A DNA stretch of 64,000 bases from Voacanga thouarsii (lineage: Eukaryota; Streptophyta; Magnoliopsida; Gentianales; Apocynaceae). Below are positions 35,792 through 47,470 of this stretch, in pieces (position 1 is the first letter of the stretch; each line of letters starts with the position of its first letter). Location of the stretch: positions 2,232,001 to 2,296,000 of the forward strand of contig JANUWF010001188.1 in assembly GCA_026120185.1 (NCBI GenBank), given 5' to 3'. The translations under genes were made by a program, and so were the position numbers. Below the pieces are notes generated by a model. The model was not told where the DNA came from. It did not search any database and saw nothing but the letters and a program-made list of their open reading frames with translations.

Positions 35792-36957
35792 ATGGTGGGA
35801 GGTTCTTTTAGTCCATTGGCCGTTATTCTCAGGGAGAATAAGTTAATGGGTCCAAACTATGTGGACTGGATAAAGAACCTGGATATAATACTCACAGCCG
35901 AAGAGTATAAGTATGTCCTTTACAAGACCTGCCCTGTTATCGGGGAAGGTTCTACCACCGAAGAGCGAGAGGCTTAGAAGGCGTGGAAGAAGGCTGACGA
36001 AATGGCACGTTGCTATATGATAGCCTCCATGTTTAATGTGCTCCCGTCAAAACACGAGCACATGGCTTTTGCATATGACATCAGTCAATCATTGGCTACT
36101 ATGTTCGCGGACAAGAGCCGGCCTGCAAGGCAAGAGGCTCTTCGAACTATTATAAACACTAAGATGGCTGAGGGAGCATCAGTCTGAGAGCATATACTTA
36201 AGATGATTGTTGCTTTCAAGGAGGCAGAAATCTTAGGGGCTGTCATTGACCCCGAGAGCCAAGTGGACATGGTTCTCGAATCTCTACCGAGCTCCTTCAC
36301 TCAGTTCAAGTTGAACTATAACATGAATAAATTGAACATGAGTTTGACTGAATTGATGAAAGAGCTCTAGATGATAGAGAAGGTCATGAAGTCGCAGTCA
36401 AAGGCCATGATTGCTAAGGCTTCTTCCTCAAGAACTGGCTTAAACCCAGAAAGTTCAAGAGGAAGAAGGGGAATGTAGCAGCCCAGCCTAAGACCCAGCC
36501 CAAGGACAAACCAAAGGGTAAGTGCTTCAAATGTGGGAAGAAGGGACACTGGAAAAAGGAGTGTCCAGATCTTCAAACCAAGAAAAACCCCACAGGTAAT
36601 GTTTTCTATCTAGAGTCCATATCAATGGTAGGATCAAATTCCACTTGGATTGTTGATTCAAGAGCCATTGATCATATCTGTAACTCCTTGAAGGGGTTTT
36701 GAAAGATTAGAAGACTCAAGAAGGGCGAACATGGGCTACGAGTGGGTAATGGAGCATAAGTCTGGGCCCTTGCAGTGGGAGAGTTGGATCTTATTTTTTA
36801 TTGTAATAAGACAGTGGTTCTAAAAGATATATTATATGTACATGGTTTTCGTCAGAATTTGATTTCAGTTGCAAAACTTATTAATTAAGGATATTCTATA
36901 TCTTTCCATTCTGGTATTTCTATCTGTAAAGATAGAGAAATTTTATGTACTGGGCAC
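35792..36957 (+). pseudogene. gag: C4: gag, zinc knuckle and protease
   Basis: Starts MVGGSFSPLAVILRENKLMGPNYVDW. The capsid region continues through KAWKKADEMARCYMIASMFNVLPSKHEHM and ADKSRPARQEALRTIINTKMAEGAS, with stops at about 35975, 36185 and 36368 and a frameshift near 36430. The CCHC knuckle is intact (CFKCGKKGHWKKEC, about 36527-36568). The protease active site (about 36640-36700) reads WIVDSRAIDHICNS, that is D-S-R for D-S-G, which should inactivate it. Stops also occur near 36700, 36758 and 36886. Confidence 0.9.
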
Positions 36958-37995
36958 ATGTATGGAAATCTGTTCTTTTTAAACCCTATTAACAACCAAT
37001 CAAATAACACTCAGTCTGAACTTTTAACTAAGAAGAGAAAGACCAATATCAATGATTCATACCTTTGGCATCTAAGGTTGGGTCATATTAACTCAACCAG
37101 GATTCAGAAGCTAATCCATGATGGGCCTTTGGGCTCATTGAGATTGGAAAGTTGGCCTCAGTGTGAATCCTGCTTGATGGGAAAGATGACCAAAATGTCA
37201 TTTACACCAAAGGCGGATAGAGCCAAGGAGGTGTTGAGTCTTGTTCACACTGATGTGTGTGGTCCGTTGTCTATACCAGCTAGGAAAGGTTTTGATTACT
37301 TCATCACTTTCACGGATGATTGTACGAGGTATGGTTACATTTACCTGATGAGACGCAAGTCTGACTCTTTTGACAAGTTCAAGGAGTTTAAGGCTGAAGT
37401 GGAGCATCGGACTGGTAAATTAATCAAAACCATACGATCAGATCGTGGTGGAGAGTACCTCCTAGGTGAATTTAAGGACTACATGGTACACCATGGGATA
37501 GTATCCCAGCTCTCTGTGCCAGGAACACCCCAGCAGAACGGAGTAGCTGAGAGAAGGAATAGGACATTAATGGAAATGGTCCGAAGCATGATGTCTCATG
37601 CTACTCTTCCAGTGTCCTTTTGGGGATATGCCCTGGAGACAGCGGCACATATTCTGAACTTGGTGCCTTCCAAGTCAGTACCTAGGACTCCCTATGAGAT
37701 GTGGACTGGGCGTAAACTAAGTCTGAATCATCTCAGGATTTGGGATTCTCTAGCTTATGTACTGATCAAGGGAGACAAGTTGGAACCAAGATTAGAATTA
37801 TGCTATTTTGTTGGCTATTCAAAAGGGACAAAAGGAGGTTACTTTTATCATCCTAAGGAGCAGAAGGTACTAGTCAGTACAAATGCTAGATACTTGGAAG
37901 ATGATCAAAGTACTTCCACTAAAGGTTCAAGAAGGTTGAAACTTGAGGAGAAGTTATCTACGGAATCAACTTCTTCTGATCCGATTGTGGAATAA
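36958..37995 (+). pseudogene. pol: C4: integrase (intact core)
   Basis: 345 open codons. The GAG-pre-integrase zinc region is HLRLGHINSTRIQKL...CESCLMGKMTK. The catalytic triad is complete: Asp in HTDVCGP (37252-37254), Asp in RSDRGGEY (37441-37443) and Glu in GVAERRNRTL (37549-37551). The C-terminal GKEL-type region follows (TPYEMWTGRKLSLNHLRIW, GYSKGTKGGYFYHP). It would insert the cDNA into the genome. A single TAA at 37993-37995 separates it from RT in the same frame. Confidence 0.93.
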
Positions 37996-39740
37996 GAAGA
38001 GGCACAACCTCAAGAGCTTGTGCAAGTGGAGCCTCGTCGTAGTGGGAGAGTGTCTAGGGTTCCGGATAGATGGACTGGAGAAGCCTTTGAGTTGGTCTCC
38101 GACCATCAGGAACAAGATCCCATTAGATATGAGGAGGCTATTGCTGATGCCGATGCAAATCTGTGGCATGAAGCAATGAAAGCCGAGATTGAGTCTATGT
38201 ACCTCAATCAGGTTTGGGATCTTGTAGCTTCACTTGAAGGGATAAAACCCATTGGGTGCAAGTGGTTGTACAATAGAAAGAGAGGAGCGGATGGGAAGGT
38301 GGAAACCTTCAAAGTTAGGCTTGTGGAAAAAGGGTATACTCAGAAAGAGAGAATCGACTATGAGGAAACCTTTTCCCCGGTAGCCATGCTTAAATCCATC
38401 TGCATCCTCCTTGCCATCGCATGTCACTATGACTACGAGATATGGCAAATGGATGTCAAGACGGCATTCTTAAATGGCCATCTTAGCGAAGACATCTATA
38501 TGTCCCAACCGAAAGGCTTCATTGCTGAAGGCCAGGAACATATAGTTTGCAAGCTTAAGAAGTCCATTTATGGACTTAAGTAGGCATCGAGAGCATGGAA
38601 CATTTGTTTTGATGAGACTGTAAAGTCTTATGGGTTTATTCAAAACGAAGATGAACCATGCATGACAGGAAATTTGAAGGCATTAATGTGGTTTTTCTTG
38701 TCCTGTATGTGGATGACATTCTACTAATTGGAAATGATGTTGGGACATTGTCATCTACAAAGGTTTGGTTGTCTAGTCAATTCAGTATGAAGGACTTGGG
38801 AGAAGCCAGCTACATTCTCAGGATTAGGCTTCTTAGAAATAGGAAGCAGAGAATGTTAGGATTATCCCAACCAACATACATTGACAAGATGCTGGCCAAG
38901 TACAACATGGACTCATGCAAGGGAGCTCTAATCCCTTGCAGACATTGGTTGTCATTTTTTTCGAAGGACTATCCTAAGTCTCAAGAAGAAAATGACAGAA
39001 TGAGTAGGATTCCCTATGCTTCGGCTGTGGGAAGTCTCATGTACGCCATGCTATGTATTAGGCCAGATATCTGCTTTACCATGGGCTTAGTTAGCAGATA
39101 TCAGTCAAATCCAAGGGAGGTTCATTGGCAAGCTGTAAAGCATATTCTCAAGTACCTCAAGGGAACGAGAGATTATATACTGGTTTATAGGACTGATGAT
39201 TTGGTTCTTACAGGATACACAGACTCAGACTTCCAGGTGGATAAGGATGAGAGAAAATCCATTAGTGGATATGTCTTTACCTTGTCTGGAGAAGCAATTT
39301 TATGGAGGAATATCAAGCAATCTTGTATTGCTGACTTAACCATGGAAGCTGAGTATGTGGCAGCTTCAGAGGCATCCAAGGAAGTAGTCTGGCTCCGGAA
39401 GTTTCTTTTAGAACTTGGAGTCGTTCCACATATGGACAGGCCGATTGTGACGTATTGCGATAATGCTGGAGCAGTATCGCAATCTAAGGAACCTCGAAAC
39501 TACAAGAAGGGGAAACACATCGAGAGGAAGTACCACCTGATCCGGGATTTCATCCAGAGACGGGAAGTCGTGGTGGAACATATAGCCTCAGAAAAGAATC
39601 TAGCAGATCCATTCACCAAGCCTTTGGCTGAGAGAGTCTTCAAGAGACACTTAGACGCCATAGGGGGGGGGCACCTATGGACTTACCTAGTCTTAGAGTG
39701 CAAGTGGAAGATTGTTGGATTTTATGACCTCTTAGACTAG
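37996..39740 (+). pseudogene. pol: C4: reverse transcriptase and RNase H
   Basis: RT N-part 38020-38583: NLWHEAMKAEIESMYLNQVWDLV, GCKWLYNRKRGADGKVETFKVRLVEKGYTQ, WQMDVKTAFLNGHLSEDIYMSQPKGF and KLKKSIYGLK. A TAG at 38581 stands where the family has Gln. A one-base frameshift follows at about 38670. The palm YVDD is intact (38706-38717). RNase H acidic residues are present: TGYTDSDFQ, MEAEYVAASEA and VTYCDNAGAV. The end reads HIASEKNLADPFTKPLAERVF. The final codons run about 28 bp into LTR2, where the stop lies (39738-39740). Confidence 0.92.
39701..39712 (+). promoter_or_regulatory. Polypurine tract of C4
   Basis: The sequence caagtggaagat directly precedes the LTR start TGTTGGATT at 39713. 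It overlaps the last codons of pol. Confidence 0.8.
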
Positions 39741-41736
39741 GTTTCTGATGTAAAATCGAATATTTTAATAAAATAATTTATTTTCAGAAATTGTTTGTGA
39801 ATTTACTTTTTGTTTGTGCACAATTTTCGTTTAGAACAGACCCATTGTGTTTAAATAAGTGGTCCATGTGAATGGTGGTCTTTCACAGTAAGGTATGGAT
39901 CACGGGTTATTTAACACATAAAAATTTGTTCTTAACCTATTGATGAGACTAGGAATATCATCATGTTTAGGTTATTATGTTATGAATTCCAAATAGGGAA
40001 TGGCTTACCTTTAGCCAGTGAGTAGTCCACTCACTTCATGACATAAGCGTATTTCGAATACATAGGACAGGACCTGTAGTAGTGGTTTCTAAAAGTACTA
40101 TATGATAGAAACCTATACTAATACCTCTATAGCGTGGACTAGTACTCTACGACTTGAGTATGAGTTGGTGGTCAAACGAAGCTGGAAGCATATGATTTGA
40201 TATGCTATAGTTGAGTTTCTATAGTAGAACCAATATACTTGTGTATTGGGTATATGTAACTAGTTAGTTAAGACAGACTTGTACAAGATAGTTTCTGCAC
40301 TATATCGCCCCTTGTGGTTGTCCGAATGGTCTAAAATGTCCAGGGCCCTGGGAAACATGACTTGGATGTTTGCTTTAGGGTAGCTCCCTTGGAAAGCGGA
40401 AACACTCCAGGAAGTCGTGGATCATTGGACTAGAAGCCTAAGGATGGTAGATGTCATTTAGAGGGGTGTTAGTACATTTCTTCCTCTCTAAATGTACGGC
40501 GATGTGTAGAGGGGTATTTTAGTCATTTCACCTGTAGGTCGGAGACTTTGCTAATGCAGCATTGTCCTTGGGGTCAATATTTTCTTATGGTGATATTAGA
40601 AAATATTTAAAATGCAAAATACAACTATTTATATAGCAGGGGTATTTTGGTCATTTTAGCAGCCAAGACGATGTGTCTTTTTGGTCCTCGGAATAGCCCA
40701 TAAGTCCTAACTAACTTTGGGTTGAGGAATTGGTCTCAGTCCAAGAGGATTTTATTTTATTTTATTTTATTTAGGATGTCTAATTTATTATTAGACTGGA
40801 ATAAAATAAATAAATAAATAAATAAAATTAGGAGATGAGATAAATTAATTATCTGGTTTAATTGGTTAATTAATTATTCAGGGCCTGGGTCCAGTATGAA
40901 TAATTAAGAAATTAACCTGGGCTTAAACTAGGATAAATAATTAATGTTTAATTATTTATTGGGTTATTTATATAAGCCCACGAAATAAATAATTAAAGAT
41001 TAATTATTATGGTTCATTTGGGCTCATTAATTATTTATTGGGTTATTTATATAAGCCCAAAAAATAAATAATTAATGTTTATTATTTTGGACTTTTTGGG
41101 TCCAAGAGAAATAATAAATATTCTTTTGGCTCTATAGCTTGGATCGTAGGATTTTTTCCAGATACGGTTAAGAAGAGTTTAGGGTTAAGCCAAACTGATT
41201 CTTAGGATAACATCCGGGTGTTTTGAAATATGATATCCAGGGGATATGTTTATTAGAGATCGAGAGACCTAATTTTGGCTGACCAATAAACAAGTCTCTG
41301 GAAAAGAAAAACCCTAATCTCCCCTAACTAACAGAGACTCACGTCTCTCTCTCTGTCTCTCACGCCTCCCTTTTCTCTGTTTTCTCCTTGGAGCTTTGCT
41401 AACCAACAGTAAGAGAACCAAGGAGATTTGAGACCGTTCCTCTTCACTGTTGTGTTCACTGACTAGAGGTTGGGCAGAGGAATATTCTGAGAGCTGAAAG
41501 GATTGGCATTCATGCAAACAAGGTGAAGTAGGAGGCTAGTGGGTTTTCAACCGGAAGCTTCTTCAAGTGGGCAAGGCGAAGAGATTCCTATCGTTCAATC
41601 CACTTATACTCAACCTAATAGGCTTAAGGAGCGCAAAGGTATAATCTTCACACTTCCGTGTGGCCTTTAAGGCTTGCGATTTTTTTTCTTCTGTTTTTTT
41701 TGTCACTGCATGCTTCCCCTGTTTTCCCGTCCCTCA
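39713..41736 (+). repeat. C4 3' LTR (2024 bp)
   Basis: A complete LTR with TG...CA, ending tttcccgtccctca, followed by TSD AATTT. It has counterparts throughout LTR1 except its last 96 bp. The microsatellite tracts at 40750-40830 match those of LTR1. It has no GGCGCC motif array, unlike the Gypsy LTRs here. Confidence 0.93.
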
Positions 41737-41741
41737 AATTT

Positions 41742-41786
41742 AACCTCAAATAACTAGAAATATTGTGATAATTTTAGCCCCTATCA
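41742..41786 (-). repeat. N2 LTR1, remaining 45 bp
   Basis: aacctcaaataactag...tagcccctatca completes N2 LTR1 after C4. Joined to 32041-32055 it matches N2 LTR2 near 45690-45741 base for base with few changes, which proves C4 landed inside this LTR. Confidence 0.9.
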
Positions 41787-43240
41787 CATACCTCTATTCT
41801 TGAACTTCGCTTGTGCTCAAGCACACAAGAATTAGACACTAAACATTTAGAACAAGACAAAACAATTTAGCAAATTTTTCCTTAGTAAATTCAGCCATAG
41901 TAAAGAAATAATCTTCTTCCAACCTCAAATATAAACTTGTCATTCATTTAACCATTTGAAAATCTTTCAAACTCATGTATTAAATCAAATAATCCCAAGG
42001 CCATCAAAGTTAAGTTAAACATGCTCATATTTAGTACAAGAAAATTATTCCACTCCACAACATAGATAACATAAATCATACAAGTCAACCTATTTCACCA
42101 ATTCCAGAATTATAAACTCAAATTTACACAACTCAAGTTAATGAAATAAGGAAAACACTTGACTCTCTTTTTTTTTTTTCCTATTACTTAGGGAATTAAT
42201 AGCCTCAAGTGAATGGATTTCTCTTCACTTAGCGTATTAGCCCCCTTATAGTCTTTATCCTTTTTTTAAAAAAAAAGCAATTTTCTTTTTTCTTTCATGC
42301 CTTTTTGCCTTTGGGATAGACTCAAGAGAGTGCACCGAAGAATACTTGCTACTTCTCTCCATATTAACCCCCTTTTCAGCAAAATGTCTTTTTCTTTTAA
42401 AGATAAAAGTATTTTTTTCAACTCATATTTTTTCCTTTTCCTTTTCATTCAATTTTTTTATTTCCTCAAATTTCTTATTCACAACTTAAAGTCAAGCAAA
42501 CATTAAACCCATAATATAGGAATTAGTTAACAACTCTTCCTATATTTCATCATATCGTCTACATTCAAACTCAAAGAATAAAAAGAAAACTCAAATACCA
42601 AATATAACCAAGGTTAACGTAAATTCTCAAGACTTAGCAAAATCCTTCTTAATACACAAGTTTACTTTTAAATAAAAATCCAACCATAATGAATAACAAA
42701 TCTATATCCAAAGTTATAAAGCAAAACTCCATTATAGACAAATAAGCCTAATTTAGCTCCACATCTCTAAACTTTAAAAAATTTAAATGTTCAAATATTC
42801 AACAAAATTGTCTACCAAGAAAATATCAAGATAATTGATAAAAACTTGGACAAAGAATATTACTAAACCACTGCCCTACACTTAAACTAGGTAATGCCGT
42901 CATTGGCTAAAAATTAACACAAGAAAGTATCTCCAAAGTGACCAAAAAATGATAAAAGAGGGATAGAGTTAAGCAATACTACCCAAGTGGAATAATTCTC
43001 CAATAAATATTAAAACATGGAATAAAGAGAAGAGCTTGTCCAAGAGAACTTTATTCCGACCTACAAAAGAAAACCCAAATAAAAACACAAGGAAAATAAT
43101 AACAAAATAAAGACACATCTAAATAAAAGAAAACAAACTAAAGAAAAATACTAATAAAAATCCTAACAAAGCAAATAAAGACATGACCCCTACACTTAAG
43201 ATGGAAAATAATTTACTTATTACTATGGGGTAAAAGACAA
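41787..43240 (-). other. N2 internal non-coding region
   Basis: A Gypsy-type 3' untranslated block, AT-rich, with no supportable gene. The PPT next to LTR1 is decayed (minus: aagaatagaggtatg). A second PPT-like site with taagtgtagggcagtgg on the minus strand lies at about 42866-42888, matching N1 and AT1. The 42190-42380 stretch corresponds to N1 12360-12560. Confidence 0.6.
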
Positions 43241-43465
43241 TTAACAACTTAAACAAAACCAAATCCAAAACAAAGATACAAACTCTTTTCGCTCATCATG
43301 CTTTCTTATCAAGCCTTTGTAAAAGAAATTAAAGCTCATTGAAAAAGGTAGGGTTGATGAAAATAGAAAGAAGAGAGGTTTTTGAAAAATAGAAGGTTTA
43401 TAAAAATAATTTTTCTCAACAAAGCAAAACACGCAAACCTTATTCTCTAACATTCATTTAGAAAC

Positions 43466-44158
43466 TCAAATATTTTTGTCAACATATAAGTGCACATGGT
43501 CTCTGAAGAATGCCTCCAACTCGAAATCACCATTTAACCCTACAAAAGATTTGTCATAATGAAAATTCTCCTTAAAACTTATCAATTGAGTTCTTAAAGA
43601 TGGGATCAAGAAATCCTTATTTTTCAATACTTCTACATATACCAAGTTACCGCATTGAAATTGGGATGAAGGGTAGAATTTGTGAATATCTTTCAAGGAC
43701 TTCTTGTGATGAATCATGGATAAATCTAACTCCTTGAGACATGTTAAACTCCATGCATCATCAATTGGACCATTGTCCTTCAAGAATGGAGGGGAACCTA
43801 TGAAATCATGTGACAATGAGACATTAGAATTATTAACACATAGAGGAGAATCGAATACCTCCCTTTCCACATTGCGTAATTATTCCTCATATCCTCTCGC
43901 CTTTCCTTAAGGAGTCTTTTGTTCAAGTGTATGGGCCTTTATGGCATCTTTATCTAACTTGGCTAGTTGTGTTCTTTGATGGCTCATATGTTGGGATGCT
44001 TCTTCATGCCACTTAGCAGATAAATTTGTATTGGTAACAAAAGAGTGCATTAAGGCTTCAAGTGACATGTCACAAAAAGTGCCAATCCGAGCTTGCAACC
44101 TTGCTAATATATCATCATTGTTGCACCTTTTATCTTGTACCCAAAAGTAAGTGTCCAT
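43466..44158 (-). pseudogene. N2 unrecognised ORF in gag position
   Basis: 231 codons in one frame, with only two stops close together (about 43909-43907 and 43882-43880). It begins MDTYFWVQDKRCNNDDILARLQARIGTF, then a helical, charged stretch (NLSAKWHEEASQHMSHQRTQLAKLDKDAIKAHTLEQ), then after the stops LTCLKELDLSMIHHKKSLKDIHKFYPSSQFQCGNLVYVEVLKNKDFLIP and a C-terminal FFRDHVHLYVDKNI. N1 has a diverged version. There is no CCHC, DSG, YxDD or DDE motif. I do not recognise the family. It could be an odd gag, or a sequence captured by the ancestor of N1 and N2. Confidence 0.65.
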
Positions 44159-44357
44159 GATGATGTCAATCTCGCGCTCAAAGAAAAATAAAAATCAAAT
44201 TGAAACTAAAAATAAAAACAAAAAAAATAGAAAAACAAAGAAAAAGAAAAACACACAAAGAAGAAACATTCACAAGCTACTTAAGCAAAAGAGTAAGTGA
44301 TATTTACAAATACAACAAAGGCTAAATCAACAAGATTAGAGTGTTTCCAATAGTGCC

Positions 44358-44376
44358 CATCCTTGGCAATGACAGT
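44358..44376 (-). promoter_or_regulatory. Primer binding site of N2
   Basis: The minus strand reads actgtcattgccaaggatgg, a decayed form of the tRNA-Asp-type site seen in AT1 at 49780, with changes mostly of transition type. It is 7 bases from the LTR2 edge at 44384. Confidence 0.65.
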
Positions 44377-44383
44377 AAAAATT

Positions 44384-45741
44384 TGATGCGTATTTTTTAG
44401 TGTAGAAAATATTACTAACAAATTACACAATAAATCAAGTTTTAATAAAATGCTAATCACTAAAACCACACATACGGGCAAGTATAAGGAATAGCAAGTT
44501 CACTCAAGACAAGTCACAAGGATTATCAAGGAATAAGAATAAGGAGAAAATATATGTAAATAGATAGAAATCCTAAAAGATATAACAATGATTTATTAAC
44601 ACTTATCACAATTAATTATCATCTTGGCACCATAAAGGAACATAAGTAAGATCTAATTGTTTCCCAAGTCATAAACTTACTTATGTAGACTCCACTTCTT
44701 TCTCAATCCATGGAACCACTATCTCTTGATTAATTTAGCAAATTTTCCAATTGCACTAAAATAGCCAAAAGATGCATTAAACTCATACCTTATAAATATG
44801 GAATTGGCCAATGACCATATGCTCTAGGCAAAATCAACTAATCTTTGATCACTTTAGTTCTTTAATCTTTACTTTATTTTTCAAGTCCATTAAGATTTAA
44901 CAAATATGAAATCAATGCAATAAATTTCTAACATCATTTTCCAGGTTAATTAGAAGAAAACACAACAATAATGAATGATAATAAGTAATCAAATACCAAG
45001 GACAATAATCAATTGATCAAAGAACTAAAATTAATACAAAGTTATGAATCCAAAAATATCCTCTAAGTACAATTAAAATAATTAAAACTCAAATTGTTAA
45101 AAAAAGTTACAAAGAAGATAGAGAAACCACTCATAGACAAGTAAGCCTTCTTTTTTTTTTTTTTTCTCGAATCCTTTTTGAGCAACCTCCTATTCTTCTC
45201 CAAGAATTCTCCTCTGATTCTCTTAAATCTTGGTGTTTTTCTAAGAGTTTCCAATAGTTTTGCAAATCCTAAAGGTAAAAAATGATTTAAAGATGTTATT
45301 CTCTTGTATTTAAAGGCCTCCTTGATACCAAAATTCGTGGCTTGAGAAGTCTAGTCCAAGTAGAATTCAGAAAGTGCCAAAATCCTTTAGAAGATGCTAA
45401 ATTTGTGTACAAAATTACCACTGTATAGGTTGGAGCTGGCGCTAGGTCCCTTTAACCCATCTGGCGCCAGGTACATTCTGGTCTGCCCTTGCATTTTTGC
45501 TCTATTTTTTTCTCTGTTTCACCAAAGTGGACTCGGTGCTAGGTCCACTTGCTAGACCTGCCACCGGGTGTATTCTAGAAATGTCTACTTTTTACTCGAA
45601 AGCAACTTAAATCTACTAAAAAACACTTTGTACAAGCAAAATGTCAAATAGGAAGGAATATGCCTAGTTATTAGATCAAAAGTATCTCAATTTAATCTTA
45701 AATAACTAGGAAAATAGTATTATTTTTTGCCCCTATCAATG
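44384..45741 (-). repeat. N2 LTR2 (1358 bp)
   Basis: Pairs with 30702-32055 + 41742-41786. In minus sense it starts TGATAGGGGCAAAAAATAAT and ends ACGCATCA. TATA-like plus gtatttaaag is at about 45306-45315. The GGCGCC array is at 45433-45575, with an intact CTGGCGCCAG at about 45460 and decayed copies (gctggcgctaggt, cggtgctaggt, ctgccaccgggt). Confidence 0.9.
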
Positions 45742-45746
45742 TTTTT

Positions 45747-46230
45747 GACTGAGTTGATTAAAGAACTCTAGGCTGCTTAGAAAATCATGAAGCTTGTGTC
45801 AAAGATTTTGGTTTTTTAGAAAATCATGAAGCTTATGTTAAAGATTTTTGTTTCTTACTCTGGACCATCTTTTAAGTCTAGGGCCCAACTCAAGAAGTTC
45901 AAGAAGAAGAAGCCCCAAAATAATATAGGGGCCCAGTTGAAGGCATCCATGCCTGGTCCATCTAATCCTAACGCCAAGCACATGGGCAAGTGTTTCAAGT
46001 GTGGCAAGAAGAGGCACTTCAAAAAGGATTGTCCGGACTTCTTGGCCAAGTTCTCTATAGGTATTACTCTTTACTTAGAGTTTATTTAGTTGGTTGAATC
46101 ATCATTCATTTGGATTGTTGACTCCGGAGCCACTGAACATATCTGTAATTCTTTGCAGAGGTTTAGCAAGATAAGGCAACTCGGTAGAGGAGAGCACGAA
46201 CTTAGAGTGGGCAATGGAGCACAAGTATGG
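45747..46230 (+). pseudogene. gag: C3: gag C-terminus, zinc knuckle, protease
   Basis: Resumes exactly where N2 cut in: FLTELIKEL, a stop, AA-KIMKL. The CCHC knuckle is intact (CFKCGKKRHFKKDC, about 45993-46034). Protease has WIVDSGATEHICNS (about 46105-46150) with a normal D-S-G. About 36 bases near 45775-45840 containing gaaaatcatgaagctta are duplicated in tandem. Confidence 0.82.
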
Positions 46231-47470
46231 GCCAATTAGTGGGAGACTTAGAGATTTTATTTGGTTGTAATAGGATTTTAATTTTAAAAAATATTTTATA
46301 TATTTCTAGTTTTAAATATAAATTGATTTCAGTTTCTATATTGATTAATAAAGGATATTCTGTTTCTTTCTATTCTGGTATTTCAATCAATAGAAATGGA
46401 AATATTATTTATTTTGGAAACATGTATGGAAATCTTTTCTGTATTAATCCTATTAATTGTCAAATAAATAATACTCCGACAGAACCTAATAATAAGAAGA
46501 GAAAGGCCACATTAAATAACTCATATTTATGGCACTTAAGATTAGAAAATATAAATCCTAATCAGATTTAGAGGTTAATCCAAAAAAAAGTTTTGGACTC
46601 ATTGAAATTGGAGGAATGGCTTCAGTGTGAATCTTGTCTTAAGGGTAAAATGACCAAAAGGTCATTTACTCAAAAGGCAGAAAGGGCCAAGGAAATATTA
46701 GAGTTAGTTCATACTGATGTTTGTGGTCCTGTGCCTTCACAGGCTAGAGGAGGTTATAATTACTTTATCACGTTTGCAAATGATCATTCACGTTTTGGTT
46801 ATCTTAAGGTGCAAGTTTGATTCATTTGATATATTCAAAGAGTTTAAGGCTGAGGTAGTGTGTCAAATAAGTAAGCTAATTAAAAGCTAAGATCAGATCG
46901 TGGTGGAGAATATTTCCTTGATGAATTAAATGACTACTTGACATAGCAGGTCATAATATCTTAGCTAACTGCACCTAGGACTCCCCAGTAAAATAGAGTA
47001 GTTGAAAGAAGAAATAGATTATTGATGGAAGTGGTCAGAAGCATGATGAGTCATGCAACTCTTCCTATTTCTTTTTGGAGATATACTATGAAAACAATAT
47101 CATATATTCTGAACTTGGTGCCTTTCAAGTTAATGCCTAGAACACCCTATAAGATGTGGACTGGACGAAAGCTTAGAATGAATCATCTCAAAATATAAGG
47201 TTGCCTAGCTTATATACTAAATAAAGGAAGTAAGTAAGACCCAAGATCAGAATTGTGCTATTTTTGTAGGGTATCCAAAGGAATAAGGGGTGGATACTTT
47301 TATCATCCCCAAGAGCAAAAAGTACTTATTAGTACTCATGCTAGGTACTTGGAAGATGAACAAGGTGTATCCACTAGGGTTTCGAGTGATGTGGCATTGG
47401 AAGGGAAGTTGATTGATGCCTCAACTTCTAGTACCCTAGTTGATGAACCAAAAGAGACATAGCTAGATCT
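46231..47470 (+). pseudogene. pol: C3: integrase (broken)
   Basis: Protease-integrase linker and pre-integrase zinc region: NSYLWHLRLENINPNQI, where the usual GHI histidine is lost (ENI), and CESCLKGKMTKRSF. Core pieces are HTDVCGPVPSQARGGYNYFITFANDHSRFGY, then a frameshift at about 46815, RSDRGGEYF near 46895, and VVERRNRLLMEVVRSMMSHATLP near 47000. The C-terminus is GIRGGYFYHPQEQKVLISTHARYLEDEQG. Many stops make it more decayed than C4. Confidence 0.82.

Larger units (their letters stand above)
32056..41736 (+). mobile_element. C4: near-complete Copia element
   Basis: 9681 bp, TG...CA, with perfect TSD AATTT (32051-32055, 41737-41741). LTR1 is 32056-~34060, the leader runs to 35791, gag-protease-integrase-RT-RNase H is 35792-39740, and LTR2 is 39713-41736. 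It is the youngest large element here. The LTRs differ at roughly 4% of the first 200 positions by hand count, against about 10% in its host N2. Gag-pol has only a handful of stops and one or two frameshifts, but protease lacks its active-site Gly. It is probably not autonomous now. Confidence 0.95.
30702..45741 (-). mobile_element. N2: Athila-derived element without gag-pol, carrying C4
   Basis: 15040 bp in all; without C4 it is about 5.35 kb, like N1 (5.47 kb). The TSD is ACGTT (30697-30701) and ATGTT (45742-45746); the single difference is a C-to-T change at a CpG. LTR1 is 30702-32055 + 41742-41786 (split by C4), LTR2 is 44384-45741, and the internal region is 41787-44383. Orientation is minus. 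The two LTRs differ at about 10 of the first 105 positions by my count, so the insertion is old. It has no RT or integrase of its own. Confidence 0.9.

Noticed and set aside
43716..43910. Plus-strand frame over the N2 ORF
   Set aside because: Shadow of the minus-strand ORF, which is the one conserved in N1.
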